This document shows, piece by piece, positions 9,225 through 16,551 of a stretch of DNA of 34,400 nt. Numbering within the stretch: position 1 is the stretch's first letter; every line of letters starts with the position of its first letter. Origin of the DNA: Thermoplasmata archaeon (GTDB lineage Archaea; Thermoplasmatota; Thermoplasmata; Methanomassiliicoccales; Methanomethylophilaceae); assembly GCA_015063225.1 (NCBI GenBank), contig SUSU01000014.1, positions 1 through 34,400 of the forward strand, in the 5' to 3' direction. Both the position numbers and the translations under genes were made by a program. The notes below the pieces were generated by a model. It did not search any database. It worked only from the letters and a program-made list of their open reading frames with translations, and was not told the origin of the DNA.

Positions 9225-9806
9225 TCATTCCGAACCGGCAAGGCGGTAGAGCGCCTCGGTGAAGGACTCCACCAGGCACTTGTATCCCTTCATAGCGAGA
9301 GTATCGTCCTCGTATGCGGGGGAATTCAGCGCCCTGAAGACGGTGAGGTGCCCGGTACCGACGACCATCATCTCGCAGCGGAGCATCCACTGCACCAACT
9401 GCATGTAAGCGGTCTCGGCACCGTCATGCTCTGAGACCGTTATCACAGCCCCGAGCTTCCCACGGAGCCCCCTGTCGCCCTTCTCAAGGCATAGCGCGGC
9501 CCTCTCGAGGAAAATCCTGAGGACGCCGGTGGCGGAGCCCGCGTAGGCAGGGGATGCGATGATGATCCCGTCCGCCGCCCTGAGTTTGTCGAGGATCTCG
9601 TTGAAACCGTCCGCCTCGTCGGCACAACGGCCGTCACCGCGCATCTCGCAGGTGCGGCAGTCGTTGCAGGGCTCGAAGGAATGGGCGTAGACCTGTATCT
9701 GCTCGGTCTCGATCCCCTCGCGCTCGAGGTCGTCGGCGAGGTCGCCGAGGATGTTCGAGGTGTTTCCGATTACGCGGGGGCTACCGTTGAGCAGGATGAC
9801 CTTCAT
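9225..9806 (-). CDS. Iron-sulfur flavoprotein (Isf-like, NADPH-dependent FMN reductase fold)
   Basis: A 193-residue flavodoxin-fold protein starting MKVILLNGSPR, the FMN phosphate loop. It carries the compact cysteine motif C47-x2-C50-x2-C53-x7-C61, which marks the iron-sulfur flavoproteins of methanogens; these hold one 4Fe-4S cluster and FMN and move electrons from ferredoxin, for example to reduce O2 or H2O2. Its length matches that family. The start codon overlaps the stop of the VOC gene upstream as ATGA, so the two are probably co-translated. It meets the cobN gene tail to tail with one base between. The physiological acceptor is unknown. Confidence 0.85.
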   Translation of the reverse strand: MKVILLNGSPRVIGNTSNILGDLADDLEREGIETEQIQVYAHSFEPCNDCRTCEMRGDGRCADEADGFNEILDKLRAADGIIIASPAYAGSATGVLRIFLERAALCLEKGDRGLRGKLGAVITVSEHDGAETAYMQLVQWMLRCEMMVVGTGHLTVFRALNSPAYEDDTLAMKGYKCLVESFTEALYRLAGSE

Positions 9807-10237
9807 GCCCCTTCATCCCCGCTTTCGTTCTTATCATCTTCGCAGGGGACCGCCAGGGTCTCGATGGCGTAGAGGACGTTGTCGTCATTGTCGAAGAAAG
9901 ACGTCGCTACCCCCATCGGCAGGCGCTTCGGATCCATCTTGAAACGTACCCCCTCGTCGATCATGCGGCGGTGGAAATCGTAGGTGTCCTCCACCCCGAT
10001 GAAGATGCCTGTATCGACGCCACAATTATCCGATTTGTACAAGCGGAGCGTACATCTGGCTCTTCTCACGATGACCTCGTCGGGAGAGGACATCAGGACC
10101 TTCATCAGGAGCACGTCACGGTAGAATGCGGAGGCCTTTACGGGGTCCGCCGAGGGCACGCTCGCGATGAATGTCTCGAGGGGGAGGCCCTCGACAGTGT
10201 ATGTGAAGTTCCCTCCGTGGGGGTCTCCGAGAGGCAT
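9803..10237 (-). CDS. VOC-fold (glyoxalase/bleomycin-resistance-like) protein
   Basis: A 144-residue protein with the two-module VOC pattern: IASVPSADPVKASAFYRDVL early (about 23-42) and a second half with TSFFDNDDNVLYAIE near the end. VOC proteins bind divalent metals and act as isomerases, dioxygenases or sequestering proteins; no specific reaction can be assigned. The N-terminal 18 residues are extra compared with compact members. It is translationally coupled to the iron-sulfur flavoprotein gene, which hints at a redox or detoxification role. The tail is acidic. Confidence 0.7.
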   Translation of the reverse strand: MPLGDPHGGNFTYTVEGLPLETFIASVPSADPVKASAFYRDVLLMKVLMSSPDEVIVRRARCTLRLYKSDNCGVDTGIFIGVEDTYDFHRRMIDEGVRFKMDPKRLPMGVATSFFDNDDNVLYAIETLAVPCEDDKNESGDEGA

Positions 10238-10284
10238 GAACCGTAATCGGCAAGTTGCTATTGAATGTTATCCAGGGGGTACTG

Positions 10285-10316
10285 TTATATCGTAAACCCC
10301 GATTCACAACCAGAGG
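10285..10316 (+). promoter_or_regulatory. Promoter and ribosome site of the Mrp ATPase gene
   Basis: TTATAT at 10285-10290 would place transcription start near 10313, at the GAGG that precedes the ATG by seven bases. The bases GAGGATTCGAAATG here differ in one position from those before the ABC ATPase gene at 984-997. Confidence 0.45.
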
Positions 10317-10323
10317 ATTCGAA

Positions 10324-11202
10324 ATGTCCAAACCCATGATGAGCGCAGAAGACATCGAAGAGGAGACCAGGCTGAGGGAGACCCTCGCCGGGATCAAACA
10401 CGTGATCATCGTACTTTCCGGAAAGGGAGGCGTCGGCAAATCCACCGTCTCCTCCAACCTCGCGATATCCCTCTCCAAGGAGGGCTACCAGGTCGGAATC
10501 ATGGACCTCGACATCACCGGTCCGAACATCCCCAAGATGTTCCACGTCGAGGACAGCAAGCTCCTCGTCGAGAACGAGAGGCTCATCCCCGTGATGTACC
10601 CCCCGAGCCTGAAGATCATGAGCATGGCATTCCTGCTCCCCGACAAGGACTCCGCCATCATGTGGAGGGGGCCCGTCAAGATGGGTGCCGTCAGGCAGTT
10701 CCTCGAGGACGTCAACTGGGGCACCCTCGATTACCTGGTCATCGACATGCCCCCGGGAACCGGCGACGAGGCTCTCTCCATCGTGCAGCTCATCCCCAAG
10801 GCCGACGGTGCCGTCATCGTCACCACCCCGCAGGACGTCGCCATCCTGGACTCCAGGAAGAGCGTCACCTTCGCCCTCCAGACCCACATCCCCGTGATAG
10901 GGATCATCGAAAACATGAGCGGTTTCGTCTGCCCCCACTGCGGCGAGGTCACCGAGATCTTCCGCTCCGGAGGAGGTCAGGCCGCCGCCGACGACATGGG
11001 CGTGCAGTTCCTCGGCAAGGTCCCCATCGAACCCGCGGTCGCCCAGGCGGGCGACGACGGTCTCCCCATCGTGGAGGCCGCTCCCGACTGCGCCTCCGCG
11101 AAGGCTTTCCGCGAGATCGTCCTGAAGATCGTCCGCACCGTCGAGAACGAGCAGGCGTACCTCGAGGCCCAGCGCAGCAAGTTCGAGGAGAAGAAGGAAT
11201 GA
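10324..11202 (+). CDS. Mrp/NBP35 (ApbC) family P-loop ATPase, Fe-S cluster carrier
   Basis: A 292-residue cytoplasmic ATPase of the Mrp/ApbC/NBP35 family, which binds and transfers 4Fe-4S clusters. It has the deviant Walker A GKGGVGKST (33-41), switch DLDITGPN, the MPPGTGDE motif and the cluster-bridging CPHC (C203, C206), which sits at the dimer interface in characterised members. The N-terminal MIP18-like domain of some bacterial Mrp proteins is absent. ATG at 10324 is chosen over an in-frame TTG at 10255 because GAGG precedes it and the TATA box lies between the two. The last bases overlap the start of a NifX-like gene as ATGA, a pairing known from other anaerobes. Confidence 0.92.
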   Translation: MSKPMMSAEDIEEETRLRETLAGIKHVIIVLSGKGGVGKSTVSSNLAISLSKEGYQVGIMDLDITGPNIPKMFHVEDSKLLVENERLIPVMYPPSLKIMSMAFLLPDKDSAIMWRGPVKMGAVRQFLEDVNWGTLDYLVIDMPPGTGDEALSIVQLIPKADGAVIVTTPQDVAILDSRKSVTFALQTHIPVIGIIENMSGFVCPHCGEVTEIFRSGGGQAAADDMGVQFLGKVPIEPAVAQAGDDGLPIVEAAPDCASAKAFREIVLKIVRTVENEQAYLEAQRSKFEEKKE

Positions 11203-11537
11203 AGGTCGGCGTGCTGGCCGAGGGGGATTCCCTCGGCAGCCTCGTGGCCGAGGACTTCGGCCACGCCCCTTATTTCCTAATCGTCGACCCCGAGACCCTC
11301 GATTATTCCGTGGTGGAGAACGAGTTCGCCAACGGAGAGGGCGCCGGCTACAAGGTGGCCGGCAACATCGTCGGCATCGGCGTGGATCATGTGGTGTGCG
11401 GAGGCATCGGCACCCACGGACTGAAGATCCTCCAGGATGCCAACATCCGCGTGTGGTACGACATGGACGAGATGACCGTCGAGGAGGCGGTCAGGCACAT
11501 CGCCGACCGCGTCGGATTCGAGAAGAAGTTCGAGTGA
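11199..11537 (+). CDS. NifX/NafY-like protein (dinitrogenase iron-molybdenum cofactor family)
   Basis: A 112-residue protein of the NifX/NafY/NifB-C-terminal family, small carriers of metal clusters. Visible landmarks are KVGVLAEGDSLGSLVAEDFGHAPYFLIVD and a glycine-rich VVCGGIGTHGLKIL at about 66-79. It is absent from the earlier part of the operon only by a four-base overlap with the Mrp gene, so the two products are made together and probably share Fe-S cargo. No nitrogenase genes are in the window, so a role in nitrogen fixation is not implied. Its TGA abuts the convergent queE stop with no spacer. Confidence 0.82.
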   Translation: MKVGVLAEGDSLGSLVAEDFGHAPYFLIVDPETLDYSVVENEFANGEGAGYKVAGNIVGIGVDHVVCGGIGTHGLKILQDANIRVWYDMDEMTVEEAVRHIADRVGFEKKFE

Positions 11538-12167
11538 TCAAACACCCCTTTTATCTCCCCAGATGATCTTGTGCAGCTGGGGGAGCACCCTTATATCGAG
11601 TTTCTTGGAGACTACCTCTTCGGCGAGGGTCCTTATGTCGATGCCGCCGACGGCGGAGAAGATTACGTTGGCGTCGGTGGGGTGTTCGGTGATGAAGCGC
11701 TCGGCATAATCGAGGTCCGTACGGTCCGCGATGACGAACTTGAGCTGGTCCTTGGACGACATGTGCTCCAGATTGGACATGCGGAAGCTGTCCGCCATGC
11801 CCGACGAGGGGCATTTCACATCCATGGAAATGATGATGCTCTCCGATACTGGCACTACCGAGATGTCCGCGGCACCGTTGGTCTCCAGGACCACGGTCTT
11901 TCCGGCATCGGCGAGCCTGCGGAGCAGCTCGGGGGACTCCTTCTGTTCCAGGGGTTCCCCTCCGGTGAGGCATACGTTCTTGACATCGCCGATGAGGTCC
12001 ATGACATCATCGACGGACATCTCCTCCCCCTGGTCCGGGTCGCGGGACCATGCGGTATCGCACCAGGAACAGCGCAGGCTGCACCCGGCGGTCCTGACGA
12101 AATAGGTCAGGCGGCCGATCATGAGGCCCTCGCCCTGGAGGGACAGGAAATGCTCCGCTATCCTCAC
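11538..12167 (-). CDS. queE: 7-carboxy-7-deazaguanine synthase QueE
   Basis: A 209-residue radical SAM enzyme that contracts 6-carboxy-tetrahydropterin to 7-carboxy-7-deazaguanine. It shows the N-terminal substrate loop LSLQGEG (8-14), the cluster motif C29-x3-C33-x2-C36 and the SAM-binding GGEP. The GTG start overlaps the queC stop (GTGA). It is the last gene of the mtxX-queD-queC-queE operon, which makes preQ0; in archaea preQ0 is exchanged into tRNA position 15 by TgtA and turned into archaeosine, functions not seen in this window. Confidence 0.93.
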   Translation of the reverse strand: MRIAEHFLSLQGEGLMIGRLTYFVRTAGCSLRCSWCDTAWSRDPDQGEEMSVDDVMDLIGDVKNVCLTGGEPLEQKESPELLRRLADAGKTVVLETNGAADISVVPVSESIIISMDVKCPSSGMADSFRMSNLEHMSSKDQLKFVIADRTDLDYAERFITEHPTDANVIFSAVGGIDIRTLAEEVVSKKLDIRVLPQLHKIIWGDKRGV

Positions 12168-12847
12168 TGGATCACGTCATCCGCGTAGGGGATCTCGTCC
12201 TTGTAACCGGCCTGCCTGAAGCCCTCGAGGCGCAGGCGGCAGGAGTCGCAGTGCCCGCAGGCCTTCTCCCCTCCGTTGTAGCAGGACCAGGAGAGGTGCA
12301 GCGGGGCACCGAGCTTCTTCCCCAGACGGACGATGTCCGCCTTAGAGGAGTTCATGATGGGGGTGCAGATCTTCACGGGGTGGCCCTCGACGCCCGCCTT
12401 GGTTCCCTTGGCGAGCATCTCCTCGTAGGCCTTGAAGAAATCCGGGCGGCAGTCGGGATATCCCGAATAATCGACGACGTTCGCTCCGATGTAGATCCTG
12501 TCGGCGTCGATGCTCTCGGCGAGACCGGCGGCGACGGAGAGGAACACGATGTTGCGTGCAGGGACATACGTCACGGGGATCTCCTCGGCGAGGTCGCCGG
12601 GACGGTCCATGGGAACGTCGATGTCCTTGCGGGTGAGGGCAGAACGGAAGGAGGTGAGGTCGATGTCTATCACCACATGACTCACTCCGTAGAACTCGCA
12701 GACGTCCTTGGCGGACTGCAGTTCGCGGGTGTGGCGCTGACCGTAGCGGAAGGATAAAGCGGTGACCTCGCACCCGTCCTCCCGGGCCTGTGCCAGGGTG
12801 GTCGTGGAATCGAGTCCACCCGAAAGGAGGACTACCGCTTTAGGCAT
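12164..12847 (-). CDS. queC: 7-cyano-7-deazaguanine (preQ0) synthase QueC
   Basis: A 227-residue ATP-pyrophosphatase-type enzyme that turns 7-carboxy-7-deazaguanine, ammonia and ATP into preQ0. It has the PP-loop SGGLDS (9-14) and the C-terminal zinc site C189, C197, C200, C203 in the family's usual place and spacing. Length agrees with the family. It overlaps queD upstream by eight bases and queE downstream by four, so the three are translationally coupled. The order D-C-E matches the direction of transcription but not the order of reactions (D, E, C). Confidence 0.95.
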   Translation of the reverse strand: MPKAVVLLSGGLDSTTTLAQAREDGCEVTALSFRYGQRHTRELQSAKDVCEFYGVSHVVIDIDLTSFRSALTRKDIDVPMDRPGDLAEEIPVTYVPARNIVFLSVAAGLAESIDADRIYIGANVVDYSGYPDCRPDFFKAYEEMLAKGTKAGVEGHPVKICTPIMNSSKADIVRLGKKLGAPLHLSWSCYNGGEKACGHCDSCRLRLEGFRQAGYKDEIPYADDVIQ

Positions 12848-13322
12848 GGATGTTCACCGTGTACCAGGCGGTCTGTCCCCTCTCCTCGTCGAGGCCGATG
12901 GAAAGGGTCCTGACGTTGGCGGGGATCTCGACCTCCCTCACCATGCGGAGGGCCATCATCTTGGACATCTCCTCGGCGGTCGTGGTGGGGACCGGGAGCA
13001 GACGGACGTCCATCCTGGGGAACATGTACCTCTTGCCGAGGCACTCGACGTTGACATCCTGCCCCTCCTCGGTTATGTTCACGATGTCGGAATCCGCGGG
13101 AAGGAGAACGGCGTGGTCGAACTCGTCAATCATCTCCTTGAGCTTCTTCTTGAGGACCACGAAGTCCATGATCATGCCGTCCTCGCCGATGTCTCCCTCG
13201 AGGCGCAGACGCACTATGTAGCTGTGGCCGTGAAGGCGGGAGCACTTCTCGTGCCTGGGAATGAAATGGCAGGCGCTGAAGCGTATGCCGCCGTATCCTC
13301 CGTCTATCTCCAGTGTGCTCAT
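12840..13322 (-). CDS. queD: 6-carboxy-tetrahydropterin synthase QueD (PTPS family)
   Basis: A 160-residue member of the 6-pyruvoyl-tetrahydropterin synthase family. Zinc ligands H19, H31 and H33 and the nucleophile C27 are visible (CSRLHGH), with EFDHAVL later. Clustering with queC and queE supports the QueD reaction, dihydroneopterin triphosphate to 6-carboxy-tetrahydropterin, rather than pterin cofactor synthesis. It ends in TAA, one of only two such stops seen here. The start overlaps the mtxX stop as ATGA. Confidence 0.92.
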   Translation of the reverse strand: MSTLEIDGGYGGIRFSACHFIPRHEKCSRLHGHSYIVRLRLEGDIGEDGMIMDFVVLKKKLKEMIDEFDHAVLLPADSDIVNITEEGQDVNVECLGKRYMFPRMDVRLLPVPTTTAEEMSKMMALRMVREVEIPANVRTLSIGLDEERGQTAWYTVNIHA

Positions 13323-14068
13323 TCTCTCATCCCCGCGAGTTTCATGGCAACCGCGATACAGTCCGAGAAGTCCGTCTTCACCCTGGAGGTGTCGACGAAC
13401 ACCTTGTCGGAGTTCAGCACGGGGGCGCCAAGCGCCTCCAGGCCTCCGATGAAGTGTGTGATCCTGAATATGAGGTTCCCGATTATTCCGTTGGGAGCGA
13501 CTATGATGTCCGCGTGGTCGATGGCATCCTCGATAAGGATCTGCGCATCGTAAGCGTCGTAGCCCTTGGATTTCAGCTTGCTGACAATCTCCTCCGCCTG
13601 GTCGAGTGTCTTGTCGACGGCATCGCAGCGTCCGCGGTCGTCCAGACGGCCGCCGGACATGACGGCGATGCGGGGGTTCTCCAGACCGAGCTTCTTCATG
13701 AACTCCACGGAACGCTCGGTCATCTCAACGCGGGTCTTCACGCTCCACCCCTCGTCGATGCCGACGGGGAGCGACATGACGATACGCCCGTCGACTCCGA
13801 GAATGAGCACGCGCTGGAGGGACTCGAGCCCCAAGGCCTTCTTGATGAGGGGCAGGAGTTCGGAGGAGGACATGTCGCCGCGGACGGCGGCGTCTATCTT
13901 CCCGGACGCCAGATCGTCTGCGAGTGCCTGGGGGTCCTTGTAGATTATGACATTGGGATTGTCCATCTCGCGCACGCTGACCTCCACGTAACGGGAGTCG
14001 GGCGCGCATCCGATGCCGACCTTCTTGTTCGGCAGGTCCTTGGTGACCAGTGAGTCGGATGTCAACAT
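13319..14068 (-). CDS. mtxX: Methanogenesis marker protein 4 (MtxX)
   Basis: A 249-residue protein matching the methanogen-specific MtxX/Mmp4 family, which has a phosphate acetyl/butyryltransferase-like fold and no proven reaction. Recognisable segments are VGIGCAPDS near the start, AAVRGDMSSS, the central MSGGRLDDRGR, and IVAPNGIIGNLIFRITHFIGG toward the C-terminus. It begins at an ATG 26 bases after a TATA box and so heads a leaderless operon with the preQ0 genes. This tie between a methanogenesis marker and tRNA modification is an observation, not proof of shared function. Confidence 0.85.
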   Translation of the reverse strand: MLTSDSLVTKDLPNKKVGIGCAPDSRYVEVSVREMDNPNVIIYKDPQALADDLASGKIDAAVRGDMSSSELLPLIKKALGLESLQRVLILGVDGRIVMSLPVGIDEGWSVKTRVEMTERSVEFMKKLGLENPRIAVMSGGRLDDRGRCDAVDKTLDQAEEIVSKLKSKGYDAYDAQILIEDAIDHADIIVAPNGIIGNLIFRITHFIGGLEALGAPVLNSDKVFVDTSRVKTDFSDCIAVAMKLAGMRE

Positions 14069-14090
14069 GCTTCGTCCATCCCGCGCACGC

Positions 14091-14100
14091 TATATAAAGT
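14091..14100 (-). promoter_or_regulatory. TATA box of the mtxX-queDCE operon
   Basis: On the - strand this reads ACTTTATATA, centred about 26 bases before the mtxX ATG at 14068. No ribosome site lies between, so the transcript is probably leaderless. Confidence 0.6.
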
Positions 14101-14123
14101 GTACACGCACACGCGATAATGGA

Positions 14124-15104
14124 TTATATGGAGTCGAAAACGTAGTCGGACCAGGAGCGGATGCCGAGGACGATCTCCGCCTCGGTGACCGTCAGGACAG
14201 GCTTCCCGTACTTCGCCTCGTCGTCCATGGCGACGCGGGGACAGGCGGTGCTGACGAAGGCGTCGGCACGGTAGGCCATGAGGGCGTCGGGGGTGATTTC
14301 GTCGATGAGCAGGCGGGTGACCTTCTTGCCCGCCTTCCTCAGTTCATCCTCTATCCTATCGGCCTGTTCGGGACGGGCCTGACCGACCTTCCCGCAGACT
14401 ATCACCATGAAGGATTCCGCGTTGCTGGCTGATTGTATCGCGGCGAACCTGCGGCGGAGTATCCTGTCGCGGATCTCGTCGAGATTCCTGACCTCCCCGG
14501 TGATGGGGTTGAGGACAGTCATGGGCTTCTTCAGACCGAATGCGGCGGCCAGGGGATGGAAGTTGCCCTCGCCGATGAACAGGAATCCGTCGACCTCGTC
14601 CTGGACGGACAGTCCGGAGGAGCAGTTGCATCCCAGGACCTGCCCGGGATAGAATATACGAGAATCGCCCTTGCCGATCACCGCGGTGCGGCCTGCGGAC
14701 TCGATCATCTCCCTGGCACGGTCCAGAAGGTGGACGTACTGGACCGATGCGAGGAGACCCACCTTCTGCGGGAGGGAGTCAATCACGGGGGTCAGGACAT
14801 CGTCGATACCGACCTCCGCACGGGCCTCGATGTAGAGGACATCGGGGTCCGAGCCCATACTCGGGATGGGGGAGTGCCCGAAGTGGATCAGTCCCTGGGC
14901 GTACCTCTTGTAATCCACGAAGAGGTCGCATGCGCCGTAGCAGGGATAACCGAGTATGACGGTGCGAGCACCGGTGGATTCGTAAATAAAATCGGAGAGC
15001 TCGGAAGAATGGATTTTGAGCCCTTCGGGGAGTTGGACCGCGACAGAGGAGAAACCCCTGCCGCGGATCCAACCGCTGATAGTTTCTAACTGAAGATCGA
15101 ACAT
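14124..15104 (-). CDS. dph2: Diphthamide synthesis radical enzyme Dph2
   Basis: A 326-residue archaeal Dph2, which uses a non-classical 4Fe-4S/SAM reaction to attach the 3-amino-3-carboxypropyl group to a histidine of elongation factor 2. The three separated cluster cysteines are in place: C59 (GYPCYGACD), C159 or C161 (LGCNC) and C288 (STACPR), close to their positions in the Pyrococcus enzyme. ATG at 15104 shares one base with the L10e stop (TGATG); an upstream in-frame start would lie inside L10e and adds only low-complexity residues. Pairing with a ribosomal protein gene fits a translation operon. It ends in TAA. Confidence 0.93.
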   Translation of the reverse strand: MFDLQLETISGWIRGRGFSSVAVQLPEGLKIHSSELSDFIYESTGARTVILGYPCYGACDLFVDYKRYAQGLIHFGHSPIPSMGSDPDVLYIEARAEVGIDDVLTPVIDSLPQKVGLLASVQYVHLLDRAREMIESAGRTAVIGKGDSRIFYPGQVLGCNCSSGLSVQDEVDGFLFIGEGNFHPLAAAFGLKKPMTVLNPITGEVRNLDEIRDRILRRRFAAIQSASNAESFMVIVCGKVGQARPEQADRIEDELRKAGKKVTRLLIDEITPDALMAYRADAFVSTACPRVAMDDEAKYGKPVLTVTEAEIVLGIRSWSDYVFDSI

Positions 15105-15625
15105 CAGTTGACGTACTCCTCGCCCCTGTCGACGAAGATGTAGCAAGGGGAGGGGAGTTTCATGGAGGCGCGCCAGAGGGCGTCCTTGACCTGGGTGACC
15201 TTCTCGGGAGTGGTGTAGATCGTGTAGATGGTCTGGTTGCACTCGAGGCGAGCGGCGGTACCGACGGTCTTTCCGAAGGCGCGGCGCATTCCACTGGACA
15301 CACGGTCGGCACCGGCGCCGGTGGCAAGCTTGTTCTCGCGGAGGACGACGTGGGGGTACGCCCTGACCTTAAAGTGGTAGTTCTCGGAACCGAGTTTGTT
15401 CAGGACGCGGTTGGCGGCGATACGGCCGGCCTCGATGGCGGTGTGCCTGACCTGGACGCGGTTCTTGACTTTGAGGGAGAGCACGACGGGGAACGAGTCG
15501 TCCTTGTCGAGGGTTCCCATGTCGAACTGGCTGATGCGGACTGCGGGAACACCGCCCATGTATTCGCGGCGGGTGTAGGCCATGCCTTTGATTTCCCTGT
15601 ACATTGAAGCTGGTTTTCTTACCAT
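15104..15625 (-). CDS. rpl10e: Ribosomal protein L10e (uL16)
   Basis: A 173-residue 50S protein of the archaeal/eukaryotic L10e type. It opens MVRKPASMYREIKGMAYTRR and carries the typical GADRVSSGMRRAFGK segment. The ATG at 15625 follows AAGGTGG at good distance, and homology starts there, so upstream extensions are rejected. The gene lies in front of dph2 with a one-base overlap. A TATA-like element at 15691-15700 (- strand) implies a leader of about 45 bases, unlike the leaderless genes around it. Confidence 0.96.
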   Translation of the reverse strand: MVRKPASMYREIKGMAYTRREYMGGVPAVRISQFDMGTLDKDDSFPVVLSLKVKNRVQVRHTAIEAGRIAANRVLNKLGSENYHFKVRAYPHVVLRENKLATGAGADRVSSGMRRAFGKTVGTAARLECNQTIYTIYTTPEKVTQVKDALWRASMKLPSPCYIFVDRGEEYVN

Positions 15626-15690
15626 GATTGCCACCTTTTGGCTTGAGAAAGGCACATGCCCTCCTCTGAATGAGGCTCGTAACCCCATTC

Positions 15691-15700
15691 TGTATATAAT
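15691..15700 (-). promoter_or_regulatory. TATA box of the L10e-dph2 operon
   Basis: Reads ATTATATACA on the - strand. Transcription start is expected near 15670, leaving room for the AAGGTGG ribosome site before the L10e ATG. Confidence 0.5.
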
Positions 15701-15755
15701 TGCTTGCACGCCCCTATTATACGCGATAAAGAGAAAGAGAAAAAGATTCGCCGAT

Positions 15756-15823
15756 CTCCCTTAGGGCGCTGCATCCTTCGTATCTTCGGCCCCCATATAA
15801 AACCGTCGGGAGAAGGGAGCGCC
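15756..15823. other. Structured segment in the 15626-15925 divergent spacer
   Basis: The 300-base spacer between L10e and the RNase P gene has no convincing gene. It holds two pairs of complementary arms: CTCCCTT (15756-15762) with AAGGGAG (15813-15819), and GGCGCT (15765-15770) with AGCGCC (15818-15823). The two 3' arms overlap, so the pairings exclude each other. TATA-like elements occur at 15795-15803 and 15898-15904, and a purine run (pyrimidine on the - strand) at 15726-15745. A small structured RNA or a switching leader is possible. Confidence 0.3.
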
Positions 15824-15897
15824 ACATTACCCTCAACATGCTGCAAATCATACATCTGGCTCATACGGATTTCCTCCCGCGCGCGCATGCAATCTAA

Positions 15898-15904
15898 TTT
15901 ATAT
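15898..15904 (+). promoter_or_regulatory. TATA box of the RNase P/CRM/serS gene set
   Basis: TTTATAT lies about 25 bases before the ATG at 15926, as for a leaderless transcript. A GGGGGGAGGG run follows it but would lie upstream of the transcript start. Confidence 0.55.
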
Positions 15905-15925
15905 GGGGGGAGGGATGGACGTTTT

Positions 15926-16240
15926 ATGGCCAAGCACATATCCAAGACCGCTTTGCGCAGTCTCGGAGAGCAGAGGGTCCTCACCCTGACCGCCCTGGCG
16001 GAAGAGGCGGCGAGGTCCTGCAGGGACGACCGCGCGAGGCGCTACGTCGACCTGTCGCTCAGGATATGCGGGAAGGCTAGGGTCAGGATGCCCGACGGCT
16101 TCCGTTACTGCAAGGAATGCCTGCTCCCCTTGATCCCCGGCGTGAACTGCACAGTCAGGCTCACCGGGCACAAGGTGGTGTCGGCCTGCAGGTGCGGGGA
16201 GGTCTGGCGCAGACCCTATCTGAAGGAGCAGAGGAAATGA
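15926..16240 (+). CDS. rnp4: Ribonuclease P protein component 4 (Rpp21/Rpr2 family)
   Basis: A 104-residue archaeal RNase P subunit that works with the RNA and other protein subunits in tRNA 5' processing. The N-terminal half is basic and helical. The zinc ribbon ligands are C-x2-C in YCKECLLPLIPG (about 56-59) and CRCGEVWR (about 81-84), and the closing RPYLKEQR matches the family. ATG at 15926 is set by the TATA distance and by the homology start. The last bases overlap the next gene as ATGA. Confidence 0.9.
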   Translation: MAKHISKTALRSLGEQRVLTLTALAEEAARSCRDDRARRYVDLSLRICGKARVRMPDGFRYCKECLLPLIPGVNCTVRLTGHKVVSACRCGEVWRRPYLKEQRK

Positions 16241-16533
16241 CCGAGAGAGACGCCAAGAAGGAATTAATGAGGCGCGCCAAGGACATCGACGCGACCGTTC
16301 GCGTCGGAAAGGACGGCATAGGCGAGAGCCTCTTCGCCGAGATCACCGCACAGCTGAAGAAGCGCAGGCTCATCAAGGTCAAGATCCTCAAGAACGCCGA
16401 GAGCGACGCCGAGGAGACCGCAGAGTCCATCGCCGCCGCCACGGATTCCGTAGTGGTGGATGTGAGAGGAGGCGTAGTCGTACTGACCGACAAGCGCACC
16501 TGGACCTCTCTGTGCCAGAAGAAATTCGAGTGA
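16237..16533 (+). CDS. CRM-domain (CRS1/YhbY family) RNA-binding protein
   Basis: A 98-residue single CRM domain. It has TVRVGKDGIGESLFAEI (19-35), the basic LKKRRLIKVKIL and a C-terminal GGVVVLTDKR, the order typical of YhbY-like proteins. Family members bind ribosomal precursors and help ribosome assembly. It is coupled by a four-base overlap to the RNase P component gene and lies 18 bases before seryl-tRNA synthetase, making an RNA-maturation and translation operon. Confidence 0.92.
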   Translation: MTERDAKKELMRRAKDIDATVRVGKDGIGESLFAEITAQLKKRRLIKVKILKNAESDAEETAESIAAATDSVVVDVRGGVVVLTDKRTWTSLCQKKFE

Positions 16534-16551
16534 CATTCGTGAAGGGATAAG

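Noticed and set aside
11199..11537. Nitrogen-fixation role for the NifX-like protein
   Set aside because: No nif structural or assembly genes are nearby; pairing with Mrp ATPase is common outside nitrogen fixers.
15619..15864. Possible 81-residue gene on the - strand in front of L10e, with GGAGG before its ATG
   Set aside because: Its codons are unlike the genes around it, it contains promoter elements, its end overlaps the L10e start, and the product resembles nothing I know.
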